Shown one piece after another: positions 18,129 through 27,077 of a stretch of DNA of 64,000 nucleotides. The DNA is from Algoriphagus sp. (GTDB lineage Bacteria; Bacteroidota; Bacteroidia; Cytophagales; Cyclobacteriaceae). Made by a program: the position numbers and the translations under genes. Below the pieces are notes generated by a model. That model was not told where the DNA came from, made no database searches, and saw nothing but the letters and a program-made list of their open reading frames with translations. Position 1 is the stretch's first letter, and each line of letters begins with the position of its first letter. The stretch lies in NCBI RefSeq assembly GCF_024305035.1, contig NZ_JAMWZB010000015.1, positions 1 through 64,000 of the forward strand, read 5' to 3'.

Positions 18129-18920
18129 ATGTTTAGAAATATCACCCCTGTCGTACAGAATATTTTATTGATCAATATTGGTCTTTTCATTGTGAGCGGC
18201 TTTGTCCTACCTCAGCTCAATGAATGGTTTGCCCTTTTTTATATTGGGAGTGAAAATTTTAAACCCTTTCAATTTTTGACCTACATGTTCATGCATGCCG
18301 ATTTTTGGCATTTGTTCAGTAACATGTTTGGTTTATTTATTTTCGGTCCTTTGCTCGAGCAGTTTTTGGGCCCCAAAAAATTATTGACTTTGTGGATGGT
18401 CTGTGGGGTAGGCTCAGGAGTCTTGTATTCAGGATACAATATTTATCGGATAAGTAGTTTCGAATCTACCGTCGAGCAGTTTCAAGCAAACCCCGATCCG
18501 GAAAATTTTAACCGGATTGTGATTCAAAACCGGGGCTATTTCAATCGTGAGGTTTTTGATTTTGTCGATGATTACAGTAGAAACCCTGAAGATCCGGTGA
18601 AGATTTCTCAAGCCAATCAAACCTTGAATTCAATTTTAGACTTGAAAGCCAATATCCCCATGGTAGGTGCTTCAGGTGCTTTATTTGGAGTTTTGATCGC
18701 TTTTGGCATGTTGTTTCCCAATACCCAGCTTTTTTTGCTCTTTCCTCCCATGCCTGTCAAAGCCAAATATTTGGTCCTTTTTTATGGACTTTACACGATT
18801 TACAACGTATTGAACAATAACCCATTGGATAATGTTGCCCATTTTGCTCACCTGAGTGGCTTGGTCATTGGTGGGTTGCTGGTATATAAGTGGAAAAAGG
18901 ATAGAAATAGCTTTTATTAA
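18129..18920 (+). CDS. Rhomboid family intramembrane serine protease (with large loop insertion)
   Basis: Six-helix intramembrane protease, 263 residues. The catalytic dyad is S182 (GASGALFG) and H241 (AHLSG); the oxyanion/gating HxxxN element is H61/N65 (HLFSN). About 70 residues (107-176, hydrophilic, rich in N, D and F) are inserted in a loop before the serine-bearing helix, which is unusual for bacterial rhomboids and may form a membrane-side domain for substrate choice (inference). It follows mutL by 6 bases and precedes a second rhomboid by 1 base, so all are cotranscribed. Substrates are unknown. Confidence 0.92.
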   Translation: MFRNITPVVQNILLINIGLFIVSGFVLPQLNEWFALFYIGSENFKPFQFLTYMFMHADFWHLFSNMFGLFIFGPLLEQFLGPKKLLTLWMVCGVGSGVLYSGYNIYRISSFESTVEQFQANPDPENFNRIVIQNRGYFNREVFDFVDDYSRNPEDPVKISQANQTLNSILDLKANIPMVGASGALFGVLIAFGMLFPNTQLFLLFPPMPVKAKYLVLFYGLYTIYNVLNNNPLDNVAHFAHLSGLVIGGLLVYKWKKDRNSFY

Positions 18921-18921
18921 A

Positions 18922-19869
18922 ATGTACGGAAATTTTTGGGAGAATCTGAAAAACGCCTTTCGGCACCGAGACAATAGCCTTTACAAACTCATTGCGATCA
19001 ACCTGATCCTTTGGGCTGTGTTTATTGTACTTAATGTTTTGATGACTATTGGCGGGTTTGGGGAGGTTTATGCCGAGCTGATCTCTTATTTTATGCTTCC
19101 CGCATCGTTGTCTAGATTATTAACTCAGCCCTGGAGTTTGTTTACTTATATGTTTTTACATGAAGGGCTCTTTCATATTCTATTCAATATGCTTTTTCTG
19201 TATTGGTTTGGGCAATTAATCCATCAGTTTTTAGGGAGTCGAAAGCTTACAAACTTATATGTTTTGGGAGGATTGGCGGGCGGTCTTTTTTACCTGTTGA
19301 TGTATAATTTAGCACCGTACTTCAGCTCCTCGGTGGATAGTTCCTTGATGCTAGGGGCAAGTGCAGGGGTATTTGCCATTGTGGTCGGAGCGGCGACTTT
19401 GTCACCGAACACCACGTTTTTCTTATTGCTCTTAGGGCCTGTAAAAATTAAGTACATCGCCATATTTTACGTGGTGTTGTCATTTGTCAATTCTGCCGGA
19501 GCCAATGCCGGGGGAGAACTAGCCCATTTGGGTGGTGCCTTGCTTGGATATCTTTACATAATTCAGCTGCGTAGAGGAGTGGACTTGGGGATTCCAGTAC
19601 AAAAAGTGGGGATATTTTTTGAAAATTTAATTCAAAAAAGAGCTCCCAAGGTGAAGGTGAGCTACCGTAAATCCAAAGCCAGTACAGGTACATTTTCTAC
19701 TTTTTCCAAATCCGCAGATCCTTCTTCCAAAGAAAGGTCAGCACGAACTTCCGCTGAGGAAACTAGCCAAGAGGAAATCGACCGGATTTTAGATAAAATC
19801 GCTGAAAAGGGCTATGAATCCTTGAGTAAAGAGGAAAAACGCAAGCTTTTTGAATTTAGCAAAAAGTAA
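18922..19869 (+). CDS. Rhomboid family intramembrane serine protease (with C-terminal cytoplasmic tail)
   Basis: Second tandem rhomboid, 315 residues from the ATG at 18922, one base after the previous stop; an in-frame extension into the first rhomboid gene is rejected. The catalytic dyad is S147 (GASAGVF) and H202 (AHLGG); an H/N pair lies at 85-89 (HILFN). Membrane helices run from about 22 to 215. Residues 225-315 form a basic, serine-rich tail ending in a short acidic helix (EEIDRILDKIAEKGYESL), a segment often seen on Bacteroidota rhomboids. It ends 2 bases from the convergent outer-membrane protein gene. Confidence 0.92.
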   Translation: MYGNFWENLKNAFRHRDNSLYKLIAINLILWAVFIVLNVLMTIGGFGEVYAELISYFMLPASLSRLLTQPWSLFTYMFLHEGLFHILFNMLFLYWFGQLIHQFLGSRKLTNLYVLGGLAGGLFYLLMYNLAPYFSSSVDSSLMLGASAGVFAIVVGAATLSPNTTFFLLLLGPVKIKYIAIFYVVLSFVNSAGANAGGELAHLGGALLGYLYIIQLRRGVDLGIPVQKVGIFFENLIQKRAPKVKVSYRKSKASTGTFSTFSKSADPSSKERSARTSAEETSQEEIDRILDKIAEKGYESLSKEEKRKLFEFSKK

Positions 19870-19871
19870 TA

Positions 19872-20354
19872 CTAGAGCGGAAAAGCCAATCCAAATCGAA
19901 ATCCCGCCTCTCTGGGACTCTGACTTTGTACCCGAAATTCGGTGCTAAGTCCCACCCAATCTACCAGTCGAATGTAGGCCCCAACGCCTACATTGGCTCC
20001 TTTAAAATTCCGGGTAACTCCGGGATTTCCGGCGGTATTGGGTGTTTCCCAGTTTTGGCTGTATCCTGCCATGAAGTAGAGTTGAGATGGACCACCGGAA
20101 ACGTAGTATCGCAGATCCATGCTAAAATTGGATGCGGTTCCTACTCGGGGGAAGATTCGTGTATAACTGGGCTTGATAGCAAATTGGTCTACAAAAAAAT
20201 ATTCCAGGCCTACACCAGTTCCGAAATTTTTCCAGCGAAGGCCATAGGTACCAAAGGCATGGACTCGCACATCTCCTTGTTCCTGTGTCTGAGCGATCAA
20301 CTTACCAGTGCCACAAACAACTAAAATTAAACTAATCACCAAAGCCTTTTTCAT
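19872..20354 (-). CDS. Small outer-membrane beta-barrel-like protein
   Basis: A 160-residue exported protein with a clear signal peptide (residues 1-21, ending LIAQ). The mature part is a series of alternating amphipathic strands ending in a phenylalanine (FRFGLAFPL), as in an eight-stranded outer-membrane beta-barrel. I recognise no specific family and no catalytic motif. It is a single gene convergent with the second rhomboid (2-base gap) and has its own upstream region before the large MG2/TonB-plug gene. Confidence 0.7.
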   Translation of the reverse strand: MKKALVISLILVVCGTGKLIAQTQEQGDVRVHAFGTYGLRWKNFGTGVGLEYFFVDQFAIKPSYTRIFPRVGTASNFSMDLRYYVSGGPSQLYFMAGYSQNWETPNTAGNPGVTRNFKGANVGVGAYIRLVDWVGLSTEFRVQSQSPREAGFRFGLAFPL

Positions 20355-20415
20355 CCTTCAAGTCATTCATGTTAAAGCATAAAAATTAGGTGGCTTTGGT
20401 GATTAAAACAAGAAC

Positions 20416-23088
20416 TTATTCCAAAACTCTGACCAGGCGCCCTAATCTTCCCTCGGCATCCATCCCTTCGATGATTAAAAGTTGGCGTTTTGCCACATCG
20501 GAATTGTAATATTCCACTTCGATCTCACCATTCTCCTCGATTTCGAGCAGGGCGTTCCAGTAAATGGTCGCTCGCTTATCATCGATGGCGTTTTCGCTCG
20601 TCTTTTCGTCATATTTTGGGGTGTAAAATTCCTTGGGAATAGAATAGCCTCCATAGTTGGTGACCAGGGTTCCTCCCACGCTTTGAGAGATTCCAGCACC
20701 AGACTTGGTATACACGGCGATTACTCCATTGGCTCCTTGGGCTCCAAAGATAGCCGAGCGTGCCGGATCTTTAAATACATCCACATTGGCTATGTCTCGA
20801 GGACTCACCTGAAGTAGCGTATTGGCATCTACCGGGGTGTTGTCAAGAAGGAATAGCGGCTGGGTCCCAGAACCGCCCAATGACCCGATTCCTCGGATAT
20901 TCACACTGACATCGGTACCTGCAATGTAAACTGAAACCCCAGAAACGCGGCCTTGGATCAATTGAAATACATTGGTAAAGCCGACTGATCCGGGGATTTT
21001 TTCTGGATCCAAGGTCACATCCCCTGCGCCATAGATTTTTCTGATTTCTTCCTCTTCGGCTTCTAGGGTTTGACCTTCTACCGTTACTTCCTCCAAATCT
21101 AAAATGTCAGGATCTTCATTCATTCGCTGCATGAGGGTTCTTTCCTGATAGGTTGCGGCAAGGGCTTCGGGCCAGACTATCTGGGATGGATAGCTACCCT
21201 CAGTGCTTTTGAATACGGGTTCAGGCTGGATTACCTCCACATCGACAAAGTTCTTTAGTCGATTGTCCTCTGCGGTGATGGTAACATTGACCGAATCTCG
21301 GTATTCCAAATCACGCAAAATGAACCGTCCATTTGGACCGTATTCAGACGAAATAATTTCAATTCCTTCTCCGACTACTGCACTTACTTTTCCTCCAGAG
21401 AGACCTTTGCGGGTATCTTCCGCATCGGTGATTTGACCTTCAATATTGATGCCTCGCTCGATGAAAAAATCAATTTTGGGAAGTTGGTTGGAGGTCACTT
21501 GATTCCATTGAAACCTCGTCCAGCCATGGGTAAGCATAACCAAATCAAGTTCCTCTTGGGTTTTGGCACTTTGGTTTTGAAAATAGTACCCGGGAGAATG
21601 GATTTTTCCTTTCAAATCAGAATCCAAAAGCAGGCTGGAGAAAATAGTCCCAACAACTTCACTTTCATCCTTTTGTTGGTCAGCATCGACCACCGAAAGG
21701 GAGTAACTACCTGCGGCAGGTTGTCCATTCACCTGACTTTGGATCCTTAATTTAATAAGATCTCTGGGGCCAAGGGTGCCTGACTTGGATAATTCAAGGG
21801 CAAGTTCAGGTTTCTGATCAATATAGACCAGTCGTTCCAATAAAGGAATTCCTTTGCCATCAAGAACAGTGATTTGATTGATTCCAGTAAGGAGGTTTTC
21901 TTTGGGAATTCGCACTCCCCAAACGCCGTTTGTCAATTGTCCCTGAATCATGTAATTGATAATGCCACGGGTTTGGCTGACCAGTAACAGATCTTGATTT
22001 TCTTCGGTTCCCTGCACAAATGCTGTCAAATAACCTGCTTCAGGATTGTTAACAACCTGCATGATCAAGCCTTTTGAAAGGGCTTTGGGGAGGGGCAATG
22101 TAATCGATTGGCCTAGTTCAGTTTGAATTTTGGCCTTATAGTCCGATTGATTTGGCATTAAAGTAAGCTTCCCTAAACCGGCAAAATTACTTTCGAAACT
22201 ACTGTTTTCGACCCCCTCTATTTGACCGGTAAATGAAAGCGGGGTACCGTCAGGTTCCACTCCACGAAAAGCGATCGTCGAATTTTTTCCAATCAGCCAA
22301 TTTCCGCTTTCAGGCATAAATTGAATATCAGCCAAAGTCAAGCTGTAGGGTAGGCGTATTTTTTGGGTTACTTCATAATTTTCATTTTCAAAAAAGCCTA
22401 ATACGAGGTGTTGACTGGGGTAGGCCTTTTCCGGAATTGTAAAACTAAAACTAGCCTGCCCATCTTGATTAAGCGCTAATTCTCGGCTTAGGATTTCCTC
22501 ATTTCCACCAAACGCTTTTAAACTGATTTCTTTCGAGGAAAGCGGGTTCCCGATTTCATCTATTGCTTGAAGTTCGGCTCTATAGGTGACTTCTCCATTA
22601 GAGGAGGAAATTTCGGTGAATTTTAGTTGGGGCAGAAAACTTCCTCCCTGACCATCAATCACATTAAGTTTTTGATTGAAAAAATAGTTCTCACCAAAGT
22701 TTTTCATCCAAGAGGTGTAGGCTTTGATTCGATAAATACCCGGTTTCCCAAAGGGAGGCAACTGAAAATCCCCTTGGCCTCTCCCGTTTTCAATCCGGAC
22801 GATTTTTTGATCAAGAAGCAATCCATCCCCATCAAAAAGATCTACATAAAGCGTCTGACTTAAGGGAGAGGGAATCTGCACACTGCCGGCGACTACATAG
22901 GCGCTGAACCAGAGATCTTCGCCCAGTGTATAGGTGTACTTGTCAAAGTGTAAGTATGCTTTCTCTGGTGGAGTTTCCTTTTGGTAGTTTTGAAAATAGT
23001 TCTGAATTTGCGTAGGAAGCTCTTCTTGGCCAAAAAGTGCCGTGAAAAAAGCAAAATAGGACAACAACCCGAAAAGTAATTTTTTCAT
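20416..23088 (-). CDS. Large exported protein with MG2-like and TonB-plug domains, no barrel
   Basis: An 890-residue exported protein (signal peptide 1-20, ending FGQ). Residues about 40-135 resemble a macroglobulin MG2 domain (EKAYLHFDKYTYTLGEDLWF, IYRIKAYTSWMKNFG), followed by further Ig-like beta domains. Residues about 690-800 form a TonB-receptor plug (FQLIQGRVSGVSV, VNIRGIGS, PLFLLDNTPVD, FGAQGANGVIAVYTK), but the 22-stranded barrel normally following a plug is absent; only about 90 residues remain. Such proteins are common in Bacteroidota and unexplained. A plug without a barrel could interact with TonB or with another barrel (inference). The gene at 49785 shares the same two modules. 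Confidence 0.82.
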   Translation of the reverse strand: MKKLLFGLLSYFAFFTALFGQEELPTQIQNYFQNYQKETPPEKAYLHFDKYTYTLGEDLWFSAYVVAGSVQIPSPLSQTLYVDLFDGDGLLLDQKIVRIENGRGQGDFQLPPFGKPGIYRIKAYTSWMKNFGENYFFNQKLNVIDGQGGSFLPQLKFTEISSSNGEVTYRAELQAIDEIGNPLSSKEISLKAFGGNEEILSRELALNQDGQASFSFTIPEKAYPSQHLVLGFFENENYEVTQKIRLPYSLTLADIQFMPESGNWLIGKNSTIAFRGVEPDGTPLSFTGQIEGVENSSFESNFAGLGKLTLMPNQSDYKAKIQTELGQSITLPLPKALSKGLIMQVVNNPEAGYLTAFVQGTEENQDLLLVSQTRGIINYMIQGQLTNGVWGVRIPKENLLTGINQITVLDGKGIPLLERLVYIDQKPELALELSKSGTLGPRDLIKLRIQSQVNGQPAAGSYSLSVVDADQQKDESEVVGTIFSSLLLDSDLKGKIHSPGYYFQNQSAKTQEELDLVMLTHGWTRFQWNQVTSNQLPKIDFFIERGINIEGQITDAEDTRKGLSGGKVSAVVGEGIEIISSEYGPNGRFILRDLEYRDSVNVTITAEDNRLKNFVDVEVIQPEPVFKSTEGSYPSQIVWPEALAATYQERTLMQRMNEDPDILDLEEVTVEGQTLEAEEEEIRKIYGAGDVTLDPEKIPGSVGFTNVFQLIQGRVSGVSVYIAGTDVSVNIRGIGSLGGSGTQPLFLLDNTPVDANTLLQVSPRDIANVDVFKDPARSAIFGAQGANGVIAVYTKSGAGISQSVGGTLVTNYGGYSIPKEFYTPKYDEKTSENAIDDKRATIYWNALLEIEENGEIEVEYYNSDVAKRQLLIIEGMDAEGRLGRLVRVLE

Positions 23089-23159
23089 AAAATTAGTTGG
23101 TTAAGTGCTAATAAGTCGTAAATAAACTAAAGTCGACGCAAAATGCAAGTCAAAAATTC

Positions 23160-24227
23160 TTAAAACTTTGTTAATTCGGCTACTTCGTTCTTATTGGCAA
23201 GCTGACCACAGGCCGCATCAATGTCCTGACCTCTTGATTTTCGAACTTTGGCAATGATCCCCTGGCTTTCCAAAACACGGACATAGAGAGCCACAGCCTC
23301 TGAAGAGGCTTGGCGAAATTCGCCCTCGTCAATCGGATTGTATTGGATGATATTTACTTTGGAGGGAATGATTTTACAGAATTTCGCCAAGGCTTTTGCA
23401 TGCTTCTGGTCATCATTTATCCCCTCCCAAATCACATATTCGTAGGTGACTTTTCGTTTCGTCTTTTCATACCAATAGCGTAAAGAATCGCCAAGTTCTT
23501 CGAGTGGACTTTTATCATTAATGGGCATGAGTCGAGATCGGGTCTCATTAATGGCTGAGTGTAAGGAGATGGCTAAATTAAATTTAACCCCATCATCGGC
23601 CATTTTTTTAATCATTTTGGGAATCCCCACGGTCGATAGTGTAATCCGTCGGGGAGCCATTCCGAGTCCTTCCGGCGAAGTGATTTTTTCGATCGCATCA
23701 ATCACGTTGGAATAGTTGAGTAGTGGTTCACCCATGCCCATAAATACAATATTGGTCAAGGGTCGCTGAAAATAGGTTTCAGCCTCCTCTTTGATTGCTA
23801 CCACCTGATCATAGATTTCATCCGCATTGAGGTTCCGCATGCGTTTAAGCCGAGCAGTGGCACAAAAATTACAATCCAAACTACAACCAACTTGAGAAGA
23901 AACACAGGCGGTAATCCGTTTGCTGGTAGGAATGAGTACAGACTCCACGATTTTATCATCAAAAAGCTTCACTGCGTTTTTGATGGTACCGTCCTGGGAA
24001 TGTTGCATCAAATCCACCTGAATGTGATTAATTATAAAATATTTCTTGAGCATTTCCCGGGTGGAAAGGGAAATGTTACTCATTTCGTCAAAATTTTTCA
24101 AGGACTTATTCCAAAGCCATTCATAAACTTGCTTGGCTCGAAATTTTTTTTCCCCCTGCTCCAAAAAGAATTCTTCCAAATCCGATTGGCTGAGTTTCCG
24201 AATGTCCCTTTTTTGGATTTCTTCCAT
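23160..24227 (-). CDS. rlmN: 23S rRNA (adenine2503-C2)/tRNA methyltransferase RlmN
   Basis: Radical-SAM methyltransferase adding methyl groups to C2 of A2503 in 23S rRNA and A37 of some tRNAs. The 355 residues are the expected length. The [4Fe-4S] cluster motif CxxxCxxC is C115, C119 and C122 (CSLDCNFC). The second catalytic cysteine is C340 (DIDAACGQ). FMGMGEPLLN, the SAM-binding GEP region, is present. Its ATG lies only 4 bases after a TAGCTTTG -7 box, suggesting a leaderless or very short-leader mRNA. Divergent from aroQ. Confidence 0.97.
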   Translation of the reverse strand: MEEIQKRDIRKLSQSDLEEFFLEQGEKKFRAKQVYEWLWNKSLKNFDEMSNISLSTREMLKKYFIINHIQVDLMQHSQDGTIKNAVKLFDDKIVESVLIPTSKRITACVSSQVGCSLDCNFCATARLKRMRNLNADEIYDQVVAIKEEAETYFQRPLTNIVFMGMGEPLLNYSNVIDAIEKITSPEGLGMAPRRITLSTVGIPKMIKKMADDGVKFNLAISLHSAINETRSRLMPINDKSPLEELGDSLRYWYEKTKRKVTYEYVIWEGINDDQKHAKALAKFCKIIPSKVNIIQYNPIDEGEFRQASSEAVALYVRVLESQGIIAKVRKSRGQDIDAACGQLANKNEVAELTKF

Positions 24228-24231
24228 GAGG

Positions 24232-24239
24232 CAAAGCTA
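24232..24239 (-). promoter_or_regulatory. -7 promoter element directly before rlmN
   Basis: TAGCTTTG on the minus strand fits TAnnTTTG and ends 4 bases before the rlmN ATG, so the transcript would begin at or near the start codon. The -33 element is not evident. Confidence 0.45.
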
Positions 24240-24348
24240 CGAATTTGAAGGCGGATTGCTGAATCCCATCCCTTTAAATATAAAGCAGCTAATGGTAAAA
24301 ATCTTTGAATACTGCTGGAAGCTTAGCTGAATATCTGTACTTAGTTTT

Positions 24349-24356
24349 TAACTTTG
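24349..24356 (+). promoter_or_regulatory. -7 promoter element of aroQ
   Basis: TAACTTTG matches TAnnTTTG and lies 35 bases before the aroQ GTG start. The upstream -33 element is weak. Confidence 0.4.
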
Positions 24357-24391
24357 GTTGAAATTCTTTTATCGTTTTCAACCGATCGCTT

Positions 24392-24805
24392 GTGAAAATT
24401 CAAATTATCAATGGGCCCAACCTGAATCTGCTTGGAAAGCGGGAACCCGAAGTTTACGGAAGTCAATCTTTTGAGGACTATTTGGAATCCCTCCGTTCCC
24501 AGTTTCCGGAAATTCAAATCGACTATTTTCAAAGCAATATTGAGGGTGAAATCATTGATAAGATTCACGAAGTAGGATTTTCCTTTGATGGAATTTTACT
24601 CAATGCCGGAGGTTATACCCATACTTCTGTGGCGATCTCGGATGCCATTGCGGGGGTGACCACTCCGGTGGTGGAGGTTCATATTTCCAATATTTATAAG
24701 CGCGAAGAATTTCGCCACAAAAGCATTATTTCCAAATCCTGTGTTGGGATGGTATCCGGTTTGGGGCTGAAAGGCTACCAGCTAGCTATCCAATACTTTC
24801 GCTAA
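24392..24805 (+). CDS. aroQ: Type II 3-dehydroquinate dehydratase
   Basis: Shikimate-pathway enzyme converting 3-dehydroquinate to 3-dehydroshikimate, 137 residues, flavodoxin-like dodecamer. Signature residues: GPNLNLLGKREPEVYG (8-23) with catalytic Y22, the N-A-G-G-Y-T-H segment (71-77), H97 (EVHISN) and R108 (EEFRHK). The start is GTG, which begins exactly at the first beta strand; no ATG would give the full motif. Followed 14 bases later by an aminotransferase gene, suggesting one transcript. Confidence 0.95.
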   Translation: MKIQIINGPNLNLLGKREPEVYGSQSFEDYLESLRSQFPEIQIDYFQSNIEGEIIDKIHEVGFSFDGILLNAGGYTHTSVAISDAIAGVTTPVVEVHISNIYKREEFRHKSIISKSCVGMVSGLGLKGYQLAIQYFR

Positions 24806-24819
24806 ACCTATTTTCGACT

Positions 24820-25875
24820 ATGTTGACCTTTGCTGCCGGACCATCCAAAGTTTATGAGGCTTTACCTCACTACCTAAATGATGCCTATACTCAGGGAATA
24901 TTGAGTGCCAACCATCGGAGCTCGGTATTTATGAGCCTCTATGAGGAAACCGAGCAATTGATGAAAGAGAAGCTTCATCTTCCAGAGAATTATCAACTCC
25001 TTTTTACCTCATCGGCAACCGAGAATTGGGAAATCATTTCCCAATCGATCGTCCAGAGTGCCAGCTTTCATGTCTATTCAGGTTCATTTGGAAAAAAATG
25101 GATTGAATTTGCCAAGTATATTCTACCCCATACTGATGGGATAAAGATCCAGGCAAATCAGGTTATCGATGTGCCAAATTTGGAAATTGAGGAGCGCTTT
25201 GACCTGATTGCCATCACCCAAAACGAGACTTCGAATGCCTCACAGGTGAGCATGGACTATTTGGAGGCGATTCGTGAAAAATATGCTAAGAAACTCATCG
25301 CCGTGGATACCACCTCGAGTATGGGTGGGATCGAACTCAGGTTTGAATTAGCAGATATTTGGTATGCTTCCGTTCAAAAATGCTTTGGACTTCCTGCCGG
25401 TTTGGGGATTTTGATTTTGGGTCCCAAGGCTAAAGAGCAAACTCTGCAAAAAGGAGAACGTGGTCGATACAATTCCCTGACTTTTATGCTGGAAAATGCG
25501 GCCAGCTACCAAACCCATTACACGCCCAATGTCTTGGGTATCTATTTGCTTAACCGGGTGCTTCAAGATATCCCTGAAATTCAGCATACCGATAAAAGTC
25601 TAAGAGAGCGTATGCTGAAATTGGAGACTTGTATCGCCCAAACTTCCTCTCTCCGTCTTTTGGTAGATAATGAGCTCAGCAGAAGCACCACGGTGCTTGG
25701 GGTTTCTGGTCCGGAAGAATTAATTACCCGAGTCAAAAAGGAAGCAGAAAAACAGGGGATGCAATTGGGCAGTGGTTATGGACCCTTGAAGCCAACTTCT
25801 TTCCGTATCGCGAATTTTCCTGCTATTACAGATGCTGAGATTGACCGACTGATCGCGTTTTTGTCAACGTATTAA
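24820..25875 (+). CDS. Class V PLP aminotransferase (phosphoserine aminotransferase-like)
   Basis: PLP-dependent fold-type I aminotransferase, 351 residues, closest in pattern to SerC (FAAGPSKVYEALP at the N-terminus; FTSSATENWE; VDTTSSMGG). The Schiff-base lysine is K187 (YASVQKCFGLPAG). SerC makes 3-phosphoserine from 3-phosphohydroxypyruvate and glutamate in serine synthesis. The sequence diverges from canonical SerC, so an alanine-glyoxylate-type or other class V activity is possible. Probably cotranscribed with aroQ. No serA is in the window. Confidence 0.82.
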   Translation: MLTFAAGPSKVYEALPHYLNDAYTQGILSANHRSSVFMSLYEETEQLMKEKLHLPENYQLLFTSSATENWEIISQSIVQSASFHVYSGSFGKKWIEFAKYILPHTDGIKIQANQVIDVPNLEIEERFDLIAITQNETSNASQVSMDYLEAIREKYAKKLIAVDTTSSMGGIELRFELADIWYASVQKCFGLPAGLGILILGPKAKEQTLQKGERGRYNSLTFMLENAASYQTHYTPNVLGIYLLNRVLQDIPEIQHTDKSLRERMLKLETCIAQTSSLRLLVDNELSRSTTVLGVSGPEELITRVKKEAEKQGMQLGSGYGPLKPTSFRIANFPAITDAEIDRLIAFLSTY

Positions 25876-25972
25876 GTGAGTGGAGGGTGTGCTATTCGGA
25901 AAGGGGCGAGGTAAAAAACCGATTTTTTCTGTGCTTTTAACTATTTCACAATTGGCTAACATGAAATTGCTT

Positions 25973-26001
25973 TTTGGCAAATTTTATTTGGTGTAGCTTT
26001 G
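25973..26001 (+). promoter_or_regulatory. Promoter of the MarC-family gene
   Basis: TTTG at 25973-25976, 17 bases, then TAGCTTTG at 25994-26001. The ATG at 26006 is only 4 bases after the -7 box, so the mRNA is probably leaderless. Confidence 0.5.
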
Positions 26002-26005
26002 CGAC

Positions 26006-26587
26006 ATGATTGACTTCAAACAAATCCTTTCAGTGTCACTGATTCTCTTTTCGGTCATAGATATACTCGGCTCCATACCGATCATTATCAATTTGCGAAA
26101 AAAGGCGGGGCATATTCAAAGTGAGAAGGCAACCTTGGCCGCTGGACTTTTGATGATCTTATTTTTACTAGCCGGAAAGTCCATTTTGGGCCTTTTCGGG
26201 ATTGGGGTAGAGGATTTTGCCATAGCGGGAGCCTTGATCATTTTTGCTTTAGGAGCGGAAATGATTTTAGGAATTGAACTGTTTAAACCTGACCCCGAGG
26301 CTTCCACGGGAGCTTCCATCGTTCCGATTGCTTTTCCTCTCATAGCCGGAGCGGGGACCTTAACAACGATTTTAACTCTGAAGGCGGAGTTTGATCAAGT
26401 CAATATTGCCATTGGGATATTGTTGAACCTGGTTTTTGTCTATGCAGTTCTGAAAAGTACCAATTGGTTGGAGCGAAAGCTGGGGAAAACCGGCTTGGAT
26501 GTGCTTCGGAGAATTTTTGGAATCATCTTACTTTCCATAGCAGTCAAAATTTTCAAAACGAATGCCTTCCCCATGGATATCATCTAA
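26006..26587 (+). CDS. MarC family integral membrane protein
   Basis: A 193-residue protein with six hydrophobic helices of the MarC (UPF0056) family. The first helix starts immediately after the initiator (FKQILSVSLILFSVIDILGSIP) and contains the family DxxGSIP signature. FPLIAGAGTLTTIL (about 112-125) is the second conserved element. Function is not established; the old link to multiple antibiotic resistance has not held. The helix at the N-terminus fixes the start, even though it lies 4 bases from the -7 promoter box. Followed 30 bases later by rnhA. Confidence 0.9.
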   Translation: MIDFKQILSVSLILFSVIDILGSIPIIINLRKKAGHIQSEKATLAAGLLMILFLLAGKSILGLFGIGVEDFAIAGALIIFALGAEMILGIELFKPDPEASTGASIVPIAFPLIAGAGTLTTILTLKAEFDQVNIAIGILLNLVFVYAVLKSTNWLERKLGKTGLDVLRRIFGIILLSIAVKIFKTNAFPMDII

Positions 26588-26617
26588 GGAGCCGATTTTT
26601 ATTCTTTTCTTTGTGCC

Positions 26618-27070
26618 ATGATTACGATTTATACCGATGGAGCTGCCAAAGGCAATCCCGGCCCTGGGGGCTATGGAGCGGTTTTGAAATTCAACAAGCA
26701 TCGAAAGGAACTTTCCGAGGGCTTTCGCCTGACGACCAATAACCGGATGGAGCTTTTGGCCGTCATTCGCGCCTTGCAGGAATTAAAACTAACCGGGATT
26801 CCGGTAACCATTTACTCGGATAGCAAATACGTGGTCGATGCGGTGGAAAAAGGCTGGCTCTGGGGTTGGCAAAAAAAAGGCTTTAAAGACAAGAAAAATC
26901 CAGACCTCTGGCTACGCTATATTCCCCTTCACCTGAAGTACAAACCGAAATTCGTGTGGGTAAAGGGTCATGCCGGCAATATCGAAAACGAACGCTGCGA
27001 CCAGCTTGCGGTGGAAGCTGCCGAAGGACCCGGGCTGAAAGTGGACGTGGGGTATGAATCCAATTCTTAG
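26618..27070 (+). CDS. rnhA: Ribonuclease HI
   Basis: Cleaves the RNA of RNA-DNA hybrids during replication and R-loop removal. 150 residues. The catalytic carboxylates are D7 (YTDGAAKGNPGPGG), E45 (NNRMELLA), D68 (YSDSKYV) and D128 (NERCDQLA), with H118 in the flexible loop (VKGHAG). The basic handle region (WQKKGFKDKKN, about 84-94) is present, as in the E. coli enzyme. It lies downstream of the MarC gene and ends 8 bases before the broken ATPase gene on the other strand. Confidence 0.97.
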   Translation: MITIYTDGAAKGNPGPGGYGAVLKFNKHRKELSEGFRLTTNNRMELLAVIRALQELKLTGIPVTIYSDSKYVVDAVEKGWLWGWQKKGFKDKKNPDLWLRYIPLHLKYKPKFVWVKGHAGNIENERCDQLAVEAAEGPGLKVDVGYESNS

Positions 27071-27077
27071 CTAGGGT

